Below, piece after piece: positions 47,762 to 56,773 of a stretch of 64,000 bases of DNA. The notes under the pieces were generated by a model. It searched no databases, was not told the DNA's origin, and was given only the letters and a program-made list of their open reading frames with translations. The stretch covers positions 1 to 64,000 of the forward strand of contig NZ_JACSQW010000002.1 in the NCBI RefSeq assembly GCF_014836425.1, written 5' to 3'. Made by a program: the position numbers and the translations under genes. Positions within the stretch are counted from its first letter, which is position 1. Every line of letters starts with the position of its first letter. Origin of the DNA: Limosilactobacillus avistercoris (GTDB lineage Bacteria > Bacillota > Bacilli > Lactobacillales > Lactobacillaceae).

Positions 47762-48325
47762 TTAGCTAATCATAATAGTATCGTCAGGAGCCTTGAATGG
47801 ATCTTCCTTATTGATATGGTCGTAGAAAAGGACTCCATGAAGGTGATCGATTTCATGTTGACAAACAATTGCTGGGTAATTTTTAAGACGAACTTGGTGA
47901 GTCTCACCATTAACATCTTGGTAACGAAGCGTAATGCGATCGTGACGTGGAACGTAACCAGGAACATCTTTATCAACAGAAAGACAACCTTCACCTTCTG
48001 TTAGTGCTCCGTACTGGACAGATTCGCTAACGATAACTGGGTTGATAATAACGTCCTTAAAAGAAGGCTTATCGTCATCTTCATCTAAAGATGGAACGAG
48101 AACTGCAGCCATTTGCTTTGAAATGCCAACTTGAGGAGCAGCTAAACCAACACCGGCGCGGAGTTTATATTTCTTGCATAGTTCTGGATCCTGGCTTACT
48201 TCAAGGTATTCCATAGCACGCTTGGCGAATTCTTGGTCCTCTTTTGATAATGGAAATTCAACTTTCGCAGCGCGTTTACGTAAGACAGGGTCACCATCGC
48301 GAACAATATCTTTCATTAAATACAC
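47762..48325 (-). CDS. def: peptide deformylase
   Basis: A 187-residue metalloenzyme removing the formyl group from new proteins. All three motifs are present: [10 protein letters not shown] (near residue 60), EGCLSV (near 109) and HEIDHLHG (near 155). It is the Gram-positive type 2 form, with an insertion between motifs 1 and 2. The start is most likely GTG 48325, nine bases after ggagg, giving MYLMKDI; an ATG at 48334 directly abuts the site and is less likely. Confidence 0.95.
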   Translation of the reverse strand: MYLMKDIVRDGDPVLRKRAAKVEFPLSKEDQEFAKRAMEYLEVSQDPELCKKYKLRAGVGLAAPQVGISKQMAAVLVPSLDEDDDKPSFKDVIINPVIVSESVQYGALTEGEGCLSVDKDVPGYVPRHDRITLRYQDVNGETHQVRLKNYPAIVCQHEIDHLHGVLFYDHINKEDPFKAPDDTIMIS

Positions 48326-48506
48326 AATGATCATCCTCCAAATTTAATTATTATTGTTATAGTTCAAACAAATAGTAGTTTATCACAAACTAATATTGAA
48401 TAAAAATTTCGCCAAAATATAAAATAAGCAAAGCCCAACTAACTATTTTTACTGAAAATGTATACAAATTAATAAATTCTTAGCCTAATTAATTAAAATA
48501 AGTCAA

Positions 48507-48520
48507 TGAAAGCGCTTGTA
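48507..48520 (+). promoter_or_regulatory. catabolite-responsive element (CcpA site) of the pdh operon
   Basis: tgaaagcgcttgta matches the cre consensus TGWAARCGYTWNCW at 13 of 14 positions. It overlaps the -35 of the pdh promoter, a position expected to give repression by CcpA. Confidence 0.75.
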
Positions 48521-48543
48521 TTATATTGAAAGAGCGGTATACT
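48516..48543 (+). promoter_or_regulatory. pdh operon promoter
   Basis: TTGTAT (48516-48521) and TATACT (48538-48543) with 16-base spacing, 70 bases before pdhA. Confidence 0.65.
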
Positions 48544-48612
48544 AAATAATGTAAGTAAGGTAAGTAATCGCTTACGATGATGTTAATTGGATTTGGAAAG
48601 GGATGTTTTATA

Positions 48613-49719
48613 ATGGCCAATACCAAAGCTGTTGACTTTGCAAAGATTAAAGCTGAAGAAGGCGCTCCATATGCAAAGCCTGTTCAAATTCTCGATAATG
48701 ATGGGAATGTCGTTAACAAGGATTTAATGGCCAACTTCAGTGATGATCTGTTAGTTGACTTAATGAAGAAGATGGTTTGGGAACGTGCACTTCACGAACA
48801 AACCATGAGTTTCTCTAAGCAAGGTCGTTTAGGATTTTATGCCCCAACTTGGGGTGAAGAGGCCTCAGAAATGGGGACCGCGGCTGCATTTAAGAAGAAT
48901 GACTTCTTATTCCCTGCATATCGTGACTTACCTCAATTGATTCAACACGGTGCAACTGTTGCTCAAATGTACCTTTGGTCAAAAGGTCACCTTAAAGGTA
49001 ACATGTTTGACGCTCGTGCATTACGTCCACAAATTATTATCGGTGCCCAAATGGTTGAAATGGCCGGTGCTGCCCTTGGTATTAAGAAGAACGGTGAAAA
49101 GGATGCCGTTGCTTATGCATATACCGGTGAAGGTGGTTCATCACAAGGTGACACCTACGAAGGGATGAACTTTGCTGGTGCATTCCAAGCTCCTGCCGTA
49201 TTTATCATTCAAAATAACGGTTGGGCAATTTCATTCTCACGGAAGCTTCAAACATATGCTCAAACTATTGCCCAAAAGGGTGTTGCAGCTGGTATTCCAG
49301 GTGTTCAAGTTGATGGGATGGATGTTTTGGCATGTTACGAAGTTGCCAAGGAAGCTCGTGAATTCGCTGCTGCCGGAAATGGTCCAGTATTAATTGAAAC
49401 TTTGACTTACCGGTTCGGTGCTCACAGTTCTGCTGGTGACGATCCTAGTCGTTACCGTACCAAGGAAGAAGAAAAGCCATGGTTCGACAAGGATCCATTG
49501 ATTCGGCTTCGTAAGTACTTGACTAAGAAGGGCCTCTGGTCTGAAGACGAAGAAAACAAGTATGCTGATGAATGCAAGGAAGACTTCAAGAAGGCTATGA
49601 AGGAAGCTGACTCTGTAGAACCAGAAAAGGTTACAGACATGCTTAAGCGGACCTTCGAAGTTCCAACCCCAGATATCAAAGAACAAATTAAGAAGTACGA
49701 AGCAAAGGAGTCGAAGTAA
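48613..49719 (+). CDS. pdhA: pyruvate dehydrogenase E1 alpha subunit
   Basis: A 368-residue thiamine diphosphate-dependent subunit. The cofactor motif, usually GDG(x)n-NN, reads G172-E173-G174 with N201-N202 about 27 residues later (TGEGGSSQGD; IQNNGWAIS), so the metal-binding aspartate is replaced by glutamate. The rest is typical, including GLWSEDEE near the C-terminus. ATG is chosen after aaaggga; a longer frame exists upstream. First gene of pdhABCD, behind a cre-overlapped promoter. Confidence 0.95.
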   Translation: MANTKAVDFAKIKAEEGAPYAKPVQILDNDGNVVNKDLMANFSDDLLVDLMKKMVWERALHEQTMSFSKQGRLGFYAPTWGEEASEMGTAAAFKKNDFLFPAYRDLPQLIQHGATVAQMYLWSKGHLKGNMFDARALRPQIIIGAQMVEMAGAALGIKKNGEKDAVAYAYTGEGGSSQGDTYEGMNFAGAFQAPAVFIIQNNGWAISFSRKLQTYAQTIAQKGVAAGIPGVQVDGMDVLACYEVAKEAREFAAAGNGPVLIETLTYRFGAHSSAGDDPSRYRTKEEEKPWFDKDPLIRLRKYLTKKGLWSEDEENKYADECKEDFKKAMKEADSVEPEKVTDMLKRTFEVPTPDIKEQIKKYEAKESK

Positions 49720-49721
49720 TC

Positions 49722-50699
49722 ATGGCTAAAAAGACTTATATCAAAGCTATTACTGAAGGTATTGACATTGCTTTGTCTGAAGATCCAAAGACCTTGGTCT
49801 TCGGTGAAGATGTTGGTAAAAACGGTGGTGTCTTCCGTGCTACTAACGGCTTGCAAGAAAAGTACGGTAAGGACCGTGTATTTAGTACACCATTAGCTGA
49901 ATCTGGTATTTTAGGTCTGTCAATTGGTTTAGCCGCTACTGGTTGGCGTCCAGTTCCAGAAATTCAATTCATGGGCTTCACTTTTGAAGCAATGGACTCA
50001 ATTGCTGGACAAATGTCACGTGTACGTTTCCAATATGATGGTACTAAGAACATGCCAATCACTATCCGTACTCCATACGGTGGTGGTACTCATACTGCTG
50101 AATTGCACGGGGATGATCTTGAAAACTTCTTCGTAGGTATTCCAGGTCTTCGTGTTGTTACACCAAGTTCAGCTTATGACGCTAAGGGACTTGTTATTTC
50201 CGCTATTGAAAATAATGACCCAGTTCTCTTCCTTGAAAACCTTCGTCTCTACCGTTCAGTTAAGGGCGAAGTTCCTGATGACAAGTACACTGTTCCTTTG
50301 GACAAGGCAAATGTCGTTGAAGAAGGTAACGATGTAACAATCATTGCTTATGGTGGTGAAGTTTCAGAAGCTCAAAAGGCTGCTAAGAAGCTTGCTAAGA
50401 AGAATATCTCAGCAGAAATTATCGATCTCCGTTCACTTTACCCACTTGACACAGACACTATCTTTGAATCTATCAAGAAGACTCACCATGTAGTAATCGT
50501 TCAAGAAGCACAAAAGATGGCCGGTGTCGGTGCACAAGTAGCTTCTGCTATTTCAGAAGGTGCCATCATGTACTTGGATGCTCCAGTTATTCGTGTAGCT
50601 GCTCCAAACTCTGTTTACCCATTCCCACAAGCAGAAAATGTATGGCTTCCTGGTGCTGATGACATTGAAGATGCCGCAACACAAGCTGTTAATTATTAA
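49722..50699 (+). CDS. pdhB: pyruvate dehydrogenase E1 beta subunit
   Basis: A 325-residue partner of PdhA. It shows FGEDVGKNGGVFRAT near residue 27, PLAESGILGLSIGLA near 59, and RTPYGGGTHTAELH near 117; the C-terminal transketolase domain (DLRSLYPLDTDTI near 231) is complete. ATG lies two bases after the pdhA stop, following aaaggag. Confidence 0.97.
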   Translation: MAKKTYIKAITEGIDIALSEDPKTLVFGEDVGKNGGVFRATNGLQEKYGKDRVFSTPLAESGILGLSIGLAATGWRPVPEIQFMGFTFEAMDSIAGQMSRVRFQYDGTKNMPITIRTPYGGGTHTAELHGDDLENFFVGIPGLRVVTPSSAYDAKGLVISAIENNDPVLFLENLRLYRSVKGEVPDDKYTVPLDKANVVEEGNDVTIIAYGGEVSEAQKAAKKLAKKNISAEIIDLRSLYPLDTDTIFESIKKTHHVVIVQEAQKMAGVGAQVASAISEGAIMYLDAPVIRVAAPNSVYPFPQAENVWLPGADDIEDAATQAVNY

Positions 50700-50743
50700 T
50701 CGCGGTGCACACACCACTGATTAAGAAAGGAAGTTAAATCGAT

Positions 50744-52081
50744 ATGGCTTATAAATTTAGACTACCTGAAATGGGTGAAGGTTTGACTGAAGGGGACATC
50801 GCTTCTTTCTTAGTTAAGGAAGGCGACCAAGTCAAAGATGGTGACCCATTAGTAGAAATTCAAACTGATAAATCAACTACCCAACTTGTTTCTCCTGTTG
50901 CCGGGACAATTAAGAAGATCGAAGCAAAGGAAGACGATCATGTTGAAAAGGGTAATGACCTTGTATTGATCGATGATGGCAAGGATGGCGTAAGCACAAA
51001 CGTTGAAGATGAAGACGCTGAAGATGCCGATGACAGTGCTGACGACACTGCTGCTGAAGAATCAAGTGCTCCAGTTGAAAGTGAAGCACCAGCTGCTTCT
51101 AGTGCACCTGCACCTGCTCCAAAGCAAGGCGGAGTAGCACCATTAGCTGAACCTAACAAGCTTGTTATGGCAATGCCATCTGTACGTCAATATGCTCGTG
51201 ACAAGGGCGTTGACATTTCATTGGTACAACCAAGTGGTAATCACGGTCAAGTATTAAAAGAAGATATTGATAACTTCAATGGTGCTGCTGCCTCCGCTCC
51301 TGCTGCCAATGCTACCGTTGCTTCTAGTGCACCTGCTGCAGGTAATACTATCAAGCCTTATGAAGGTGCTGGCAAGGATGCTGAAACCCGTGAACCATTG
51401 TCCAAGATGCGTCAAATCATCGCTAAGAACATGCGTGAATCTGCTGACATTAGCCCAATGGTAACTGTATTTGCTAACGCAGAAGTTTCTAAGATGATGG
51501 CTAACCGGAAGAAGTACAAGCCTGTAGCAGCTGATCAAGGAATTCACCTAACATTCTTACCTTATGTTGTTAAGGCTTTGATTGCGATGATGAAGAAGTA
51601 CCCAGAATTCAACAGTTCAATTGATGACAGTACTCAAGAACTTGTTCAAAAGCACTACTACAACATTGGTATTGCTACAAGTACTGACCACGGTCTTTAC
51701 AACCCTAACATTAAGAATGCTGATTCAAAGAGTATGTTTGAAATCGCTAAGGAAATTTCAGATAATGCTGAAGCTGCTGAAGAAAACAAACTTAGCCCAG
51801 AAAGTATGGTTCATGGCTGCATGACTATTTCTAACATTGGCTCAATGCGTGGTGGATGGTTCACACCAATCATCAATCAACCAGAAGTAGCTATTCTTGG
51901 TATGGGTACAATTGCAACTGAACCAGTTGTTAACGCAGATGGTGAAATTGTCGTTGGTCACAACATGAAGTTGTCATTAACCGTTGATCACCGTTTGATT
52001 GATGGTGCCCTTGCTACAGAAGCTTTGAACTACTTGAAGAAGCTCCTTGAAGATCCTGAATTATTGATGATGGAGGGCTAA
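50744..52081 (+). CDS. pdhC: pyruvate dehydrogenase E2, dihydrolipoyl acetyltransferase
   Basis: A 445-residue core subunit. One lipoyl domain with lipoylated K43 (TDKST) occupies about 1-80, followed by an acidic/Ala-Pro linker, an E3-binding domain (about 142-178, [16 protein letters not shown]), a second Ala-rich linker and the catalytic domain with H416 and D420 (DHRLIDG). ATG follows gaaaggaag. Confidence 0.97.
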   Translation: MAYKFRLPEMGEGLTEGDIASFLVKEGDQVKDGDPLVEIQTDKSTTQLVSPVAGTIKKIEAKEDDHVEKGNDLVLIDDGKDGVSTNVEDEDAEDADDSADDTAAEESSAPVESEAPAASSAPAPAPKQGGVAPLAEPNKLVMAMPSVRQYARDKGVDISLVQPSGNHGQVLKEDIDNFNGAAASAPAANATVASSAPAAGNTIKPYEGAGKDAETREPLSKMRQIIAKNMRESADISPMVTVFANAEVSKMMANRKKYKPVAADQGIHLTFLPYVVKALIAMMKKYPEFNSSIDDSTQELVQKHYYNIGIATSTDHGLYNPNIKNADSKSMFEIAKEISDNAEAAEENKLSPESMVHGCMTISNIGSMRGGWFTPIINQPEVAILGMGTIATEPVVNADGEIVVGHNMKLSLTVDHRLIDGALATEALNYLKKLLEDPELLMMEG

Positions 52082-52086
52082 TTAGT

Positions 52087-53514
52087 ATGGCTGATGTTGA
52101 ACAAAAAGATACTGTTATTGTAGGTGGAGGTCCTGGTGGTTACGTTGCCGCTATTCGTGCCTCAGAATTAGGTCAAAAGGTTACCTTGATTGAAAAGGGT
52201 GAACCAGGACTTGGTGGTGTATGTCTTAATGTTGGTTGTGTTCCATCAAAGGCTTTAATTGCTGCTGGTCACCGTTTGCAACAAGCTAAGGATTCTTCAA
52301 CATACGGAATCTCAAAGACTGATGCTTCAATCGACTTTGTAAAGACTCAAGATTGGAAGCAACACAAGGTTGTTGACCGGATGACCCGTGGTGTTGAGAT
52401 GCTCTTAAAGAAGCATAAGGTTGAAATCATTGATGGTGAAGCTGTAATGGACAGTGACTCACAACTTCGGGTTATGAAGACTGGTCCTAAACAATTCATG
52501 GACAATGACAACGGCCGGGTAATTAAGTGGAACAACTTAATTCTTGCTACTGGTTCACGTCCAGTTGAAATTAAGGGCTTCAAGTTTGAAGGTCGGGTTA
52601 TTGACTCTACTGGTGGCTTGAACCTTCCTGAAGTTCCAAAAGAATTCGTTGTTATCGGTGGTGGTTACATCGGTACTGAATTAGCTGGTGCATATGCTGA
52701 CCTTGGTTCACACGTAACAATTCTTGAAGGAACCGGTTCAATTTTGAATGGCTTTGACAAAGATATGGTTAAAGTTGTTGAAAAGAACTTGAAGAAGAAG
52801 GGCATTGACATTGTTACAAACGCAATGGCAAAGAGTTCTTCACAGGATGACAAGAGCGTTACTGTTAACTATGAAGTAGACGGTAAGGAACAATCATTAA
52901 CTGCTGACTACTGCATGGTTTCAGTAGGCCGGAAGCCAAACACTGATAACTTTGGTCTTGAAATGACCAGTGTTAAGTTGGATGACCATGGTAAGGTTGT
53001 TGTTGATAAGCAAGGTAAGACCTCAGTTGATCATATCTATGCTATTGGTGACATTGTTCCAGGTCCCGCTTTGGCACACAAGGCATTCTTCGAAGGAAAG
53101 ACTGCTGCTGGTGCAATTACTGGTAAGAATACTGCTAATGATTGGGTTGGTGTTCCTGCAGTTTGCTTCACTGATCCTGAATTAGCCGAAGTTGGTATGA
53201 ATGTTGAACAAGCTAAGGAAAAGGGAATCGAAGTTGCTACTTCACAATTCCCATTCGCTGGTAACGCACGTGCTGTTTCACTTGATGAACCAGAAGGATT
53301 TGTTCGCTTTATCTACACTAAGGATAAGAAGAACATCGTTGGTGCACAAGTTGTCGGCCCAGAAGCAAGTACTTTAGCCGGTGAACTTTCATTGATTGTT
53401 AACTGTGGTATGAATGTCGAAGATGTTGCTTTGACAATTCACCCACACCCAACATTAAATGAACCAATTCAAGAAGCAGCTGATGTTGCCCTTGGACTTC
53501 CAACTCACATTTAG
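52087..53514 (+). CDS. pdhD: dihydrolipoyl dehydrogenase (E3)
   Basis: A 475-residue FAD flavoprotein reoxidising lipoamide with NAD+. The redox pair is C46/C51 (GGVCLNVGCVPSK), the FAD motif GGGPGGYVAA is near residue 13, the NAD motif VIGGGYIGTELAG near 190, and the catalytic His-Glu pair H454/E459 lies in HPHPTLNEP. Five bases separate it from pdhC. It ends the operon at a strong terminator. Confidence 0.97.
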   Translation: MADVEQKDTVIVGGGPGGYVAAIRASELGQKVTLIEKGEPGLGGVCLNVGCVPSKALIAAGHRLQQAKDSSTYGISKTDASIDFVKTQDWKQHKVVDRMTRGVEMLLKKHKVEIIDGEAVMDSDSQLRVMKTGPKQFMDNDNGRVIKWNNLILATGSRPVEIKGFKFEGRVIDSTGGLNLPEVPKEFVVIGGGYIGTELAGAYADLGSHVTILEGTGSILNGFDKDMVKVVEKNLKKKGIDIVTNAMAKSSSQDDKSVTVNYEVDGKEQSLTADYCMVSVGRKPNTDNFGLEMTSVKLDDHGKVVVDKQGKTSVDHIYAIGDIVPGPALAHKAFFEGKTAAGAITGKNTANDWVGVPAVCFTDPELAEVGMNVEQAKEKGIEVATSQFPFAGNARAVSLDEPEGFVRFIYTKDKKNIVGAQVVGPEASTLAGELSLIVNCGMNVEDVALTIHPHPTLNEPIQEAADVALGLPTHI

Positions 53515-53536
53515 AATGTCGTAAAACATCCAAAAT

Positions 53537-53576
53537 CCCAAAACACGCTATCATTAAGGTAGCGTGTTTTGTGGGT
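53537..53576 (+). terminator. terminator of the pdh operon
   Basis: Stem cccaaaacacgctatc with ggtagcgtgttttgtggg and a 5-base loop; near perfect. Confidence 0.9.
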
Positions 53577-53633
53577 TTAAAGCTAAAATAAGATATGTGG
53601 TAAATTAAAGTTTACGAAAAGAGTGTGATAACG

Positions 53634-53930
53634 ATGGGTGTAAAACAAAATAACTATTCCTATCCGATTGATCCGGACTGGACAAACGAAGAGATTAGTG
53701 CAGTAGTTGGGATGTTCCGTGTCGTTGAGGATGCATACGAAGTTGGCGTTAATCGTCAGGCAGTGCTCGATCAATATAAAAAGTTTAAACAGGTTGCAAA
53801 TTCGAAAGCATATGAAAAGCAACTGGGGAAGCGTTTTGAGGATGTATCGGGTTATTCGCTGTATAAAGTTATGCAAATGACAAAGGGAAAACAGGCCGGG
53901 GAGATACGAGTAAATGGGGATGCCAAATAA
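53634..53930 (+). CDS. UPF0223 family protein
   Basis: A 98-residue soluble protein matching UPF0223 (Bacillus YktA): YSYPIDPDWTNEEI near residue 8, then a helical body and YSLYKVMQM near 78. Function unknown. In Bacillus and lactobacilli it lies directly before an inositol monophosphatase-like gene, as here, with a 17-base overlap. ATG 53634 has aaaagag ten bases upstream; a GTG nine bases earlier is possible. Confidence 0.87.
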   Translation: MGVKQNNYSYPIDPDWTNEEISAVVGMFRVVEDAYEVGVNRQAVLDQYKKFKQVANSKAYEKQLGKRFEDVSGYSLYKVMQMTKGKQAGEIRVNGDAK

Positions 53931-54705
53931 TAAAGAGTTAAAAGAATTTGACCGCAAAGCACAGAAACTTCTGTGGGCGGTCAGAGACCAGACGATTGAA
54001 CTAATGAATACGCCACTGGTAATTGATATCAAATCTTCTGCTAATGATTTAGTGACTAATGTTGACCAGCAGAATGAACGACTGATGAGAAGAAAACTTA
54101 TGGAAATTGATCCATCAGCACGTATTGTTGGTGAAGAAGAGAGCTTTCAGCACCAACTTGATCAAGATTTGAGTGGCAATACTTGGATTATTGATCCGAT
54201 CGATGGGACACTGAATTTTGTTAAACAACGGGATCATTTTGCAATCATGTTAGCTCTATATTGTGATGGGCAACCAACACTGGGCTACATTATGGACGTA
54301 ATGAATAAACACTTATACCATGCTTGGCGAGAACATGGAGCATATGTGGATGATAAACAGCTGGCAAAGCCGGTCGATGCGCACCTTAATGAGAGTCTCA
54401 TTGCAATTAACGGTTGGCAGTTAATGAAAAATAATTTTCATCAGCAAGAAATTGCAAGGGGAGCCGCTGGATTAAGGATGTATGGAAGTGCAGGAATAGA
54501 AATCATTCATGTCCTAAAAGGCCAGCTTGGTGGTTATACATCAAGGCTAAAACCGTGGGACATTGCTGCCGGAAGGGTAATTGCGGAAGAACTTGGTTTG
54601 ATTGTGAAAACAATTGACGACCAACCAATTAATGTGCTATCATCAAACACTGTATTAGTAGCAACGAAAAAAGTTTGTCAGGATGTTTGGCAAATTACTA
54701 AATAG
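53914..54705 (+). CDS. inositol monophosphatase family protein
   Basis: A 263-residue Mg-dependent phosphatase of the IMPase fold. The metal-binding motifs are GEEESF near residue 71, WIIDPIDGTLNF near 91 and KPWDIAAGRV near 209. Bacterial members act on inositol phosphates, or on nucleotide substrates such as PAP or NADP; the substrate is not evident. ATG 53914 has ggggag ten bases upstream inside the UPF0223 gene. Confidence 0.92.
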   Translation: MGMPNNKELKEFDRKAQKLLWAVRDQTIELMNTPLVIDIKSSANDLVTNVDQQNERLMRRKLMEIDPSARIVGEEESFQHQLDQDLSGNTWIIDPIDGTLNFVKQRDHFAIMLALYCDGQPTLGYIMDVMNKHLYHAWREHGAYVDDKQLAKPVDAHLNESLIAINGWQLMKNNFHQQEIARGAAGLRMYGSAGIEIIHVLKGQLGGYTSRLKPWDIAAGRVIAEELGLIVKTIDDQPINVLSSNTVLVATKKVCQDVWQITK

Positions 54706-54712
54706 TTGTCGA

Positions 54713-54740
54713 AGCTGTGACTAATTTGTCGCAGTTTTTT
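54713..54740 (+). terminator. terminator before typA
   Basis: Short stem ctgtgac with gtcgcag (one wobble) followed by seven T. Confidence 0.7.
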
Positions 54741-54812
54741 TATGAAATCACTCGCGGGACAGTGTATACTGAACTTGTTAGAGTAGAGTTAAGATGAAAG
54801 GAAGATCGAATC

Positions 54813-56657
54813 TTGAAATCTCGTGACGACATTCGGAACATTGCGATTATTGCCCACGTTGACCACGGTAAGACTACTTTGGTTAACGAAATGTTGAAAC
54901 AATCAGACACTTTGCCAGAACACTTCTCAATTGAAGATCGGGCAATGGATACTAACGCTATTGAACGTGAACGTGGTATTACCATTTTGTCTAAGAACAC
55001 TGCTGTTAAGTATGGTAAGTACCAAATTAACATTCTTGATACCCCAGGACACGCTGACTTCGGTGGTGAAGTTGAACGTGTTATGAAGATGGTTGATGGT
55101 GTTCTTTTAGTTGTTGATGCTTTTGAAGGAACAATGCCACAAACTCGGTTTGTTTTGAAGAAGGCTCTTGAACAACACTTGACACCAATCGTAGTTATTA
55201 ACAAGGTTGACCGTAAGGGTGCACGTCCTGAAGAAGTTGTTGATGAAGTTCTTGACCTCTTTATTGAATTGGGCGCTGATGAAGATCAACTTGACTTCCC
55301 TGTTGTTTACACTTCAGCTATGAACGGTACTTCAAGCTATGACTCTGATATTTCTACTCAAGAACATACCATGAAGCCATTGTTTGATACTATTGTTAAG
55401 ACTATTCCAGCACCAGTTGATAATTCTGATGAACCACTTCAATTCCAAGTGGCAATCTTGGATTACAACGACTTTGTTGGTCGGATTGGTATTGGTCGTG
55501 TCTTCCGTGGTAAGATCAAGGTCGGCGATAACGTTACCTTGTTGAAGCTTGATGGCTCCAAGAAGAACTTCCGGGTTACTAAGCTTTTTGGTTTCTTCGG
55601 TCTAAAGCGGTTGGAAATTAAGGAAGCCGAAGCCGGTGACTTGATTGCTGTTTCAGGAATGGAAGACATCAACGTTGGTGAAACTGTTGCTGATCCTCAA
55701 CACCCAGAAGCAATTACACCATTACGGATTGATCCACCTACATTACGGATGACTTTCCGGACTAATGATTCTCCATTTGCTGGTCGTGAAGGTAAGTTTG
55801 TTACTGCCCGTCAACTTGAAGATCGTTTGAAGCGTGAAACACAAACTGATGTATCATTAAAGGTTGAAGATACTGATGATCCAGGTGCCTGGACTGTTTC
55901 TGGTCGTGGTGAATTACACCTTTCAATCTTGATCGAAACTTTGCGGCGTGAAGGATACGAATTATCAGTTTCACGTCCAGAAGTTATCTATCGTGAAATT
56001 GATGGTGTAATGTGTGAACCATACGAAGAAGTTCAAATTGATACTCCTGATGAATACACGGGTGCAGTTATCGATAGTCTTTCCAAGCGGAAGGGTGAAA
56101 TGAAGAACATGGAACCAGGTGACAATGGTCAAACCCGGTTAATCTTCTTAGCACCATCACGTGGGTTGATTGGTTACTCAACTGAATTCATGACAATGAC
56201 TCGTGGTTACGGAATTATGAGTCATACCTTTGAAAAGTATGCTCCAGTTATTAAGAACTGGAATCCTGGTCGTCAAAAGGGTACTCTTGTTTCAATGAAT
56301 GCTGGTAAGGCTACCACTTACGCCATGATGGGGATTGAAAGTCGTGGTCAATTATTAATTGATCCAGGTACAGAAGTATACGAAGGAATGATCGTTGGGG
56401 AAAACAGCCGTGAAAATGATATTACGGTTAACATTACTAAGGGTAAGAACTTAACCAACGTTCGTGCGGCTGGTTCTGATGAAATGGCCCACATTAAGAC
56501 TCCTACCCACTTCTCCCTTGAAGAATCCCTTGAATTCTTAAACGAAGATGAATACTGTGAAGTAACACCTGAAAATATTCGTTTACGGAAGAAAATTTTG
56601 AATACTAACGCCCGTGAAAAGGATGCTAAGCGCCGCCGTGCTGCCTCACGGAAGTAA
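54813..56657 (+). CDS. typA: ribosome-associated GTPase TypA/BipA
   Basis: A 614-residue translational GTPase that helps ribosome assembly and stress growth. The P-loop AHVDHGKTTL is at residues 14-23, followed by RGITI and DTPGH (near 73), NKVD (near 130), domains II-V, and a basic C-terminus. The start is TTG with gaaagga 12 bases upstream; no better start lies nearby. A TATACT at 54765 is a likely -10, without a clear -35. Confidence 0.97.
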   Translation: MKSRDDIRNIAIIAHVDHGKTTLVNEMLKQSDTLPEHFSIEDRAMDTNAIERERGITILSKNTAVKYGKYQINILDTPGHADFGGEVERVMKMVDGVLLVVDAFEGTMPQTRFVLKKALEQHLTPIVVINKVDRKGARPEEVVDEVLDLFIELGADEDQLDFPVVYTSAMNGTSSYDSDISTQEHTMKPLFDTIVKTIPAPVDNSDEPLQFQVAILDYNDFVGRIGIGRVFRGKIKVGDNVTLLKLDGSKKNFRVTKLFGFFGLKRLEIKEAEAGDLIAVSGMEDINVGETVADPQHPEAITPLRIDPPTLRMTFRTNDSPFAGREGKFVTARQLEDRLKRETQTDVSLKVEDTDDPGAWTVSGRGELHLSILIETLRREGYELSVSRPEVIYREIDGVMCEPYEEVQIDTPDEYTGAVIDSLSKRKGEMKNMEPGDNGQTRLIFLAPSRGLIGYSTEFMTMTRGYGIMSHTFEKYAPVIKNWNPGRQKGTLVSMNAGKATTYAMMGIESRGQLLIDPGTEVYEGMIVGENSRENDITVNITKGKNLTNVRAAGSDEMAHIKTPTHFSLEESLEFLNEDEYCEVTPENIRLRKKILNTNAREKDAKRRRAASRK

Positions 56658-56674
56658 GTTAATAATATTATTTT

Positions 56675-56729
56675 AAAAATAGTTCTGAAGATGACTTCTT
56701 GCACCACCTTCAGGACTATTTTTGTTTTT
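56675..56729 (+). terminator. terminator of typA
   Basis: Long stem aaaaatagttctgaagatg with caccttcaggactattttt (two G-U pairs), then a T-rich run. Confidence 0.9.
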
Positions 56730-56773
56730 GGTGTATAATAAAAGAGAATTTTTTCAATTAGGTGGGTGCAATA

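Noticed and set aside
49390-49856. Minus-strand frames of 98 and 134 codons across pdhA/pdhB
   Set aside because: Antisense shadows of highly expressed genes with biased codons.
53583-54032. A 149-codon minus-strand frame opposite UPF0223
   Set aside because: Antisense to two well-supported genes; composition is non-coding.
54740-55204. A 154-codon minus-strand frame opposite typA
   Set aside because: Antisense to a conserved GTPase; no start signal and no family resemblance.
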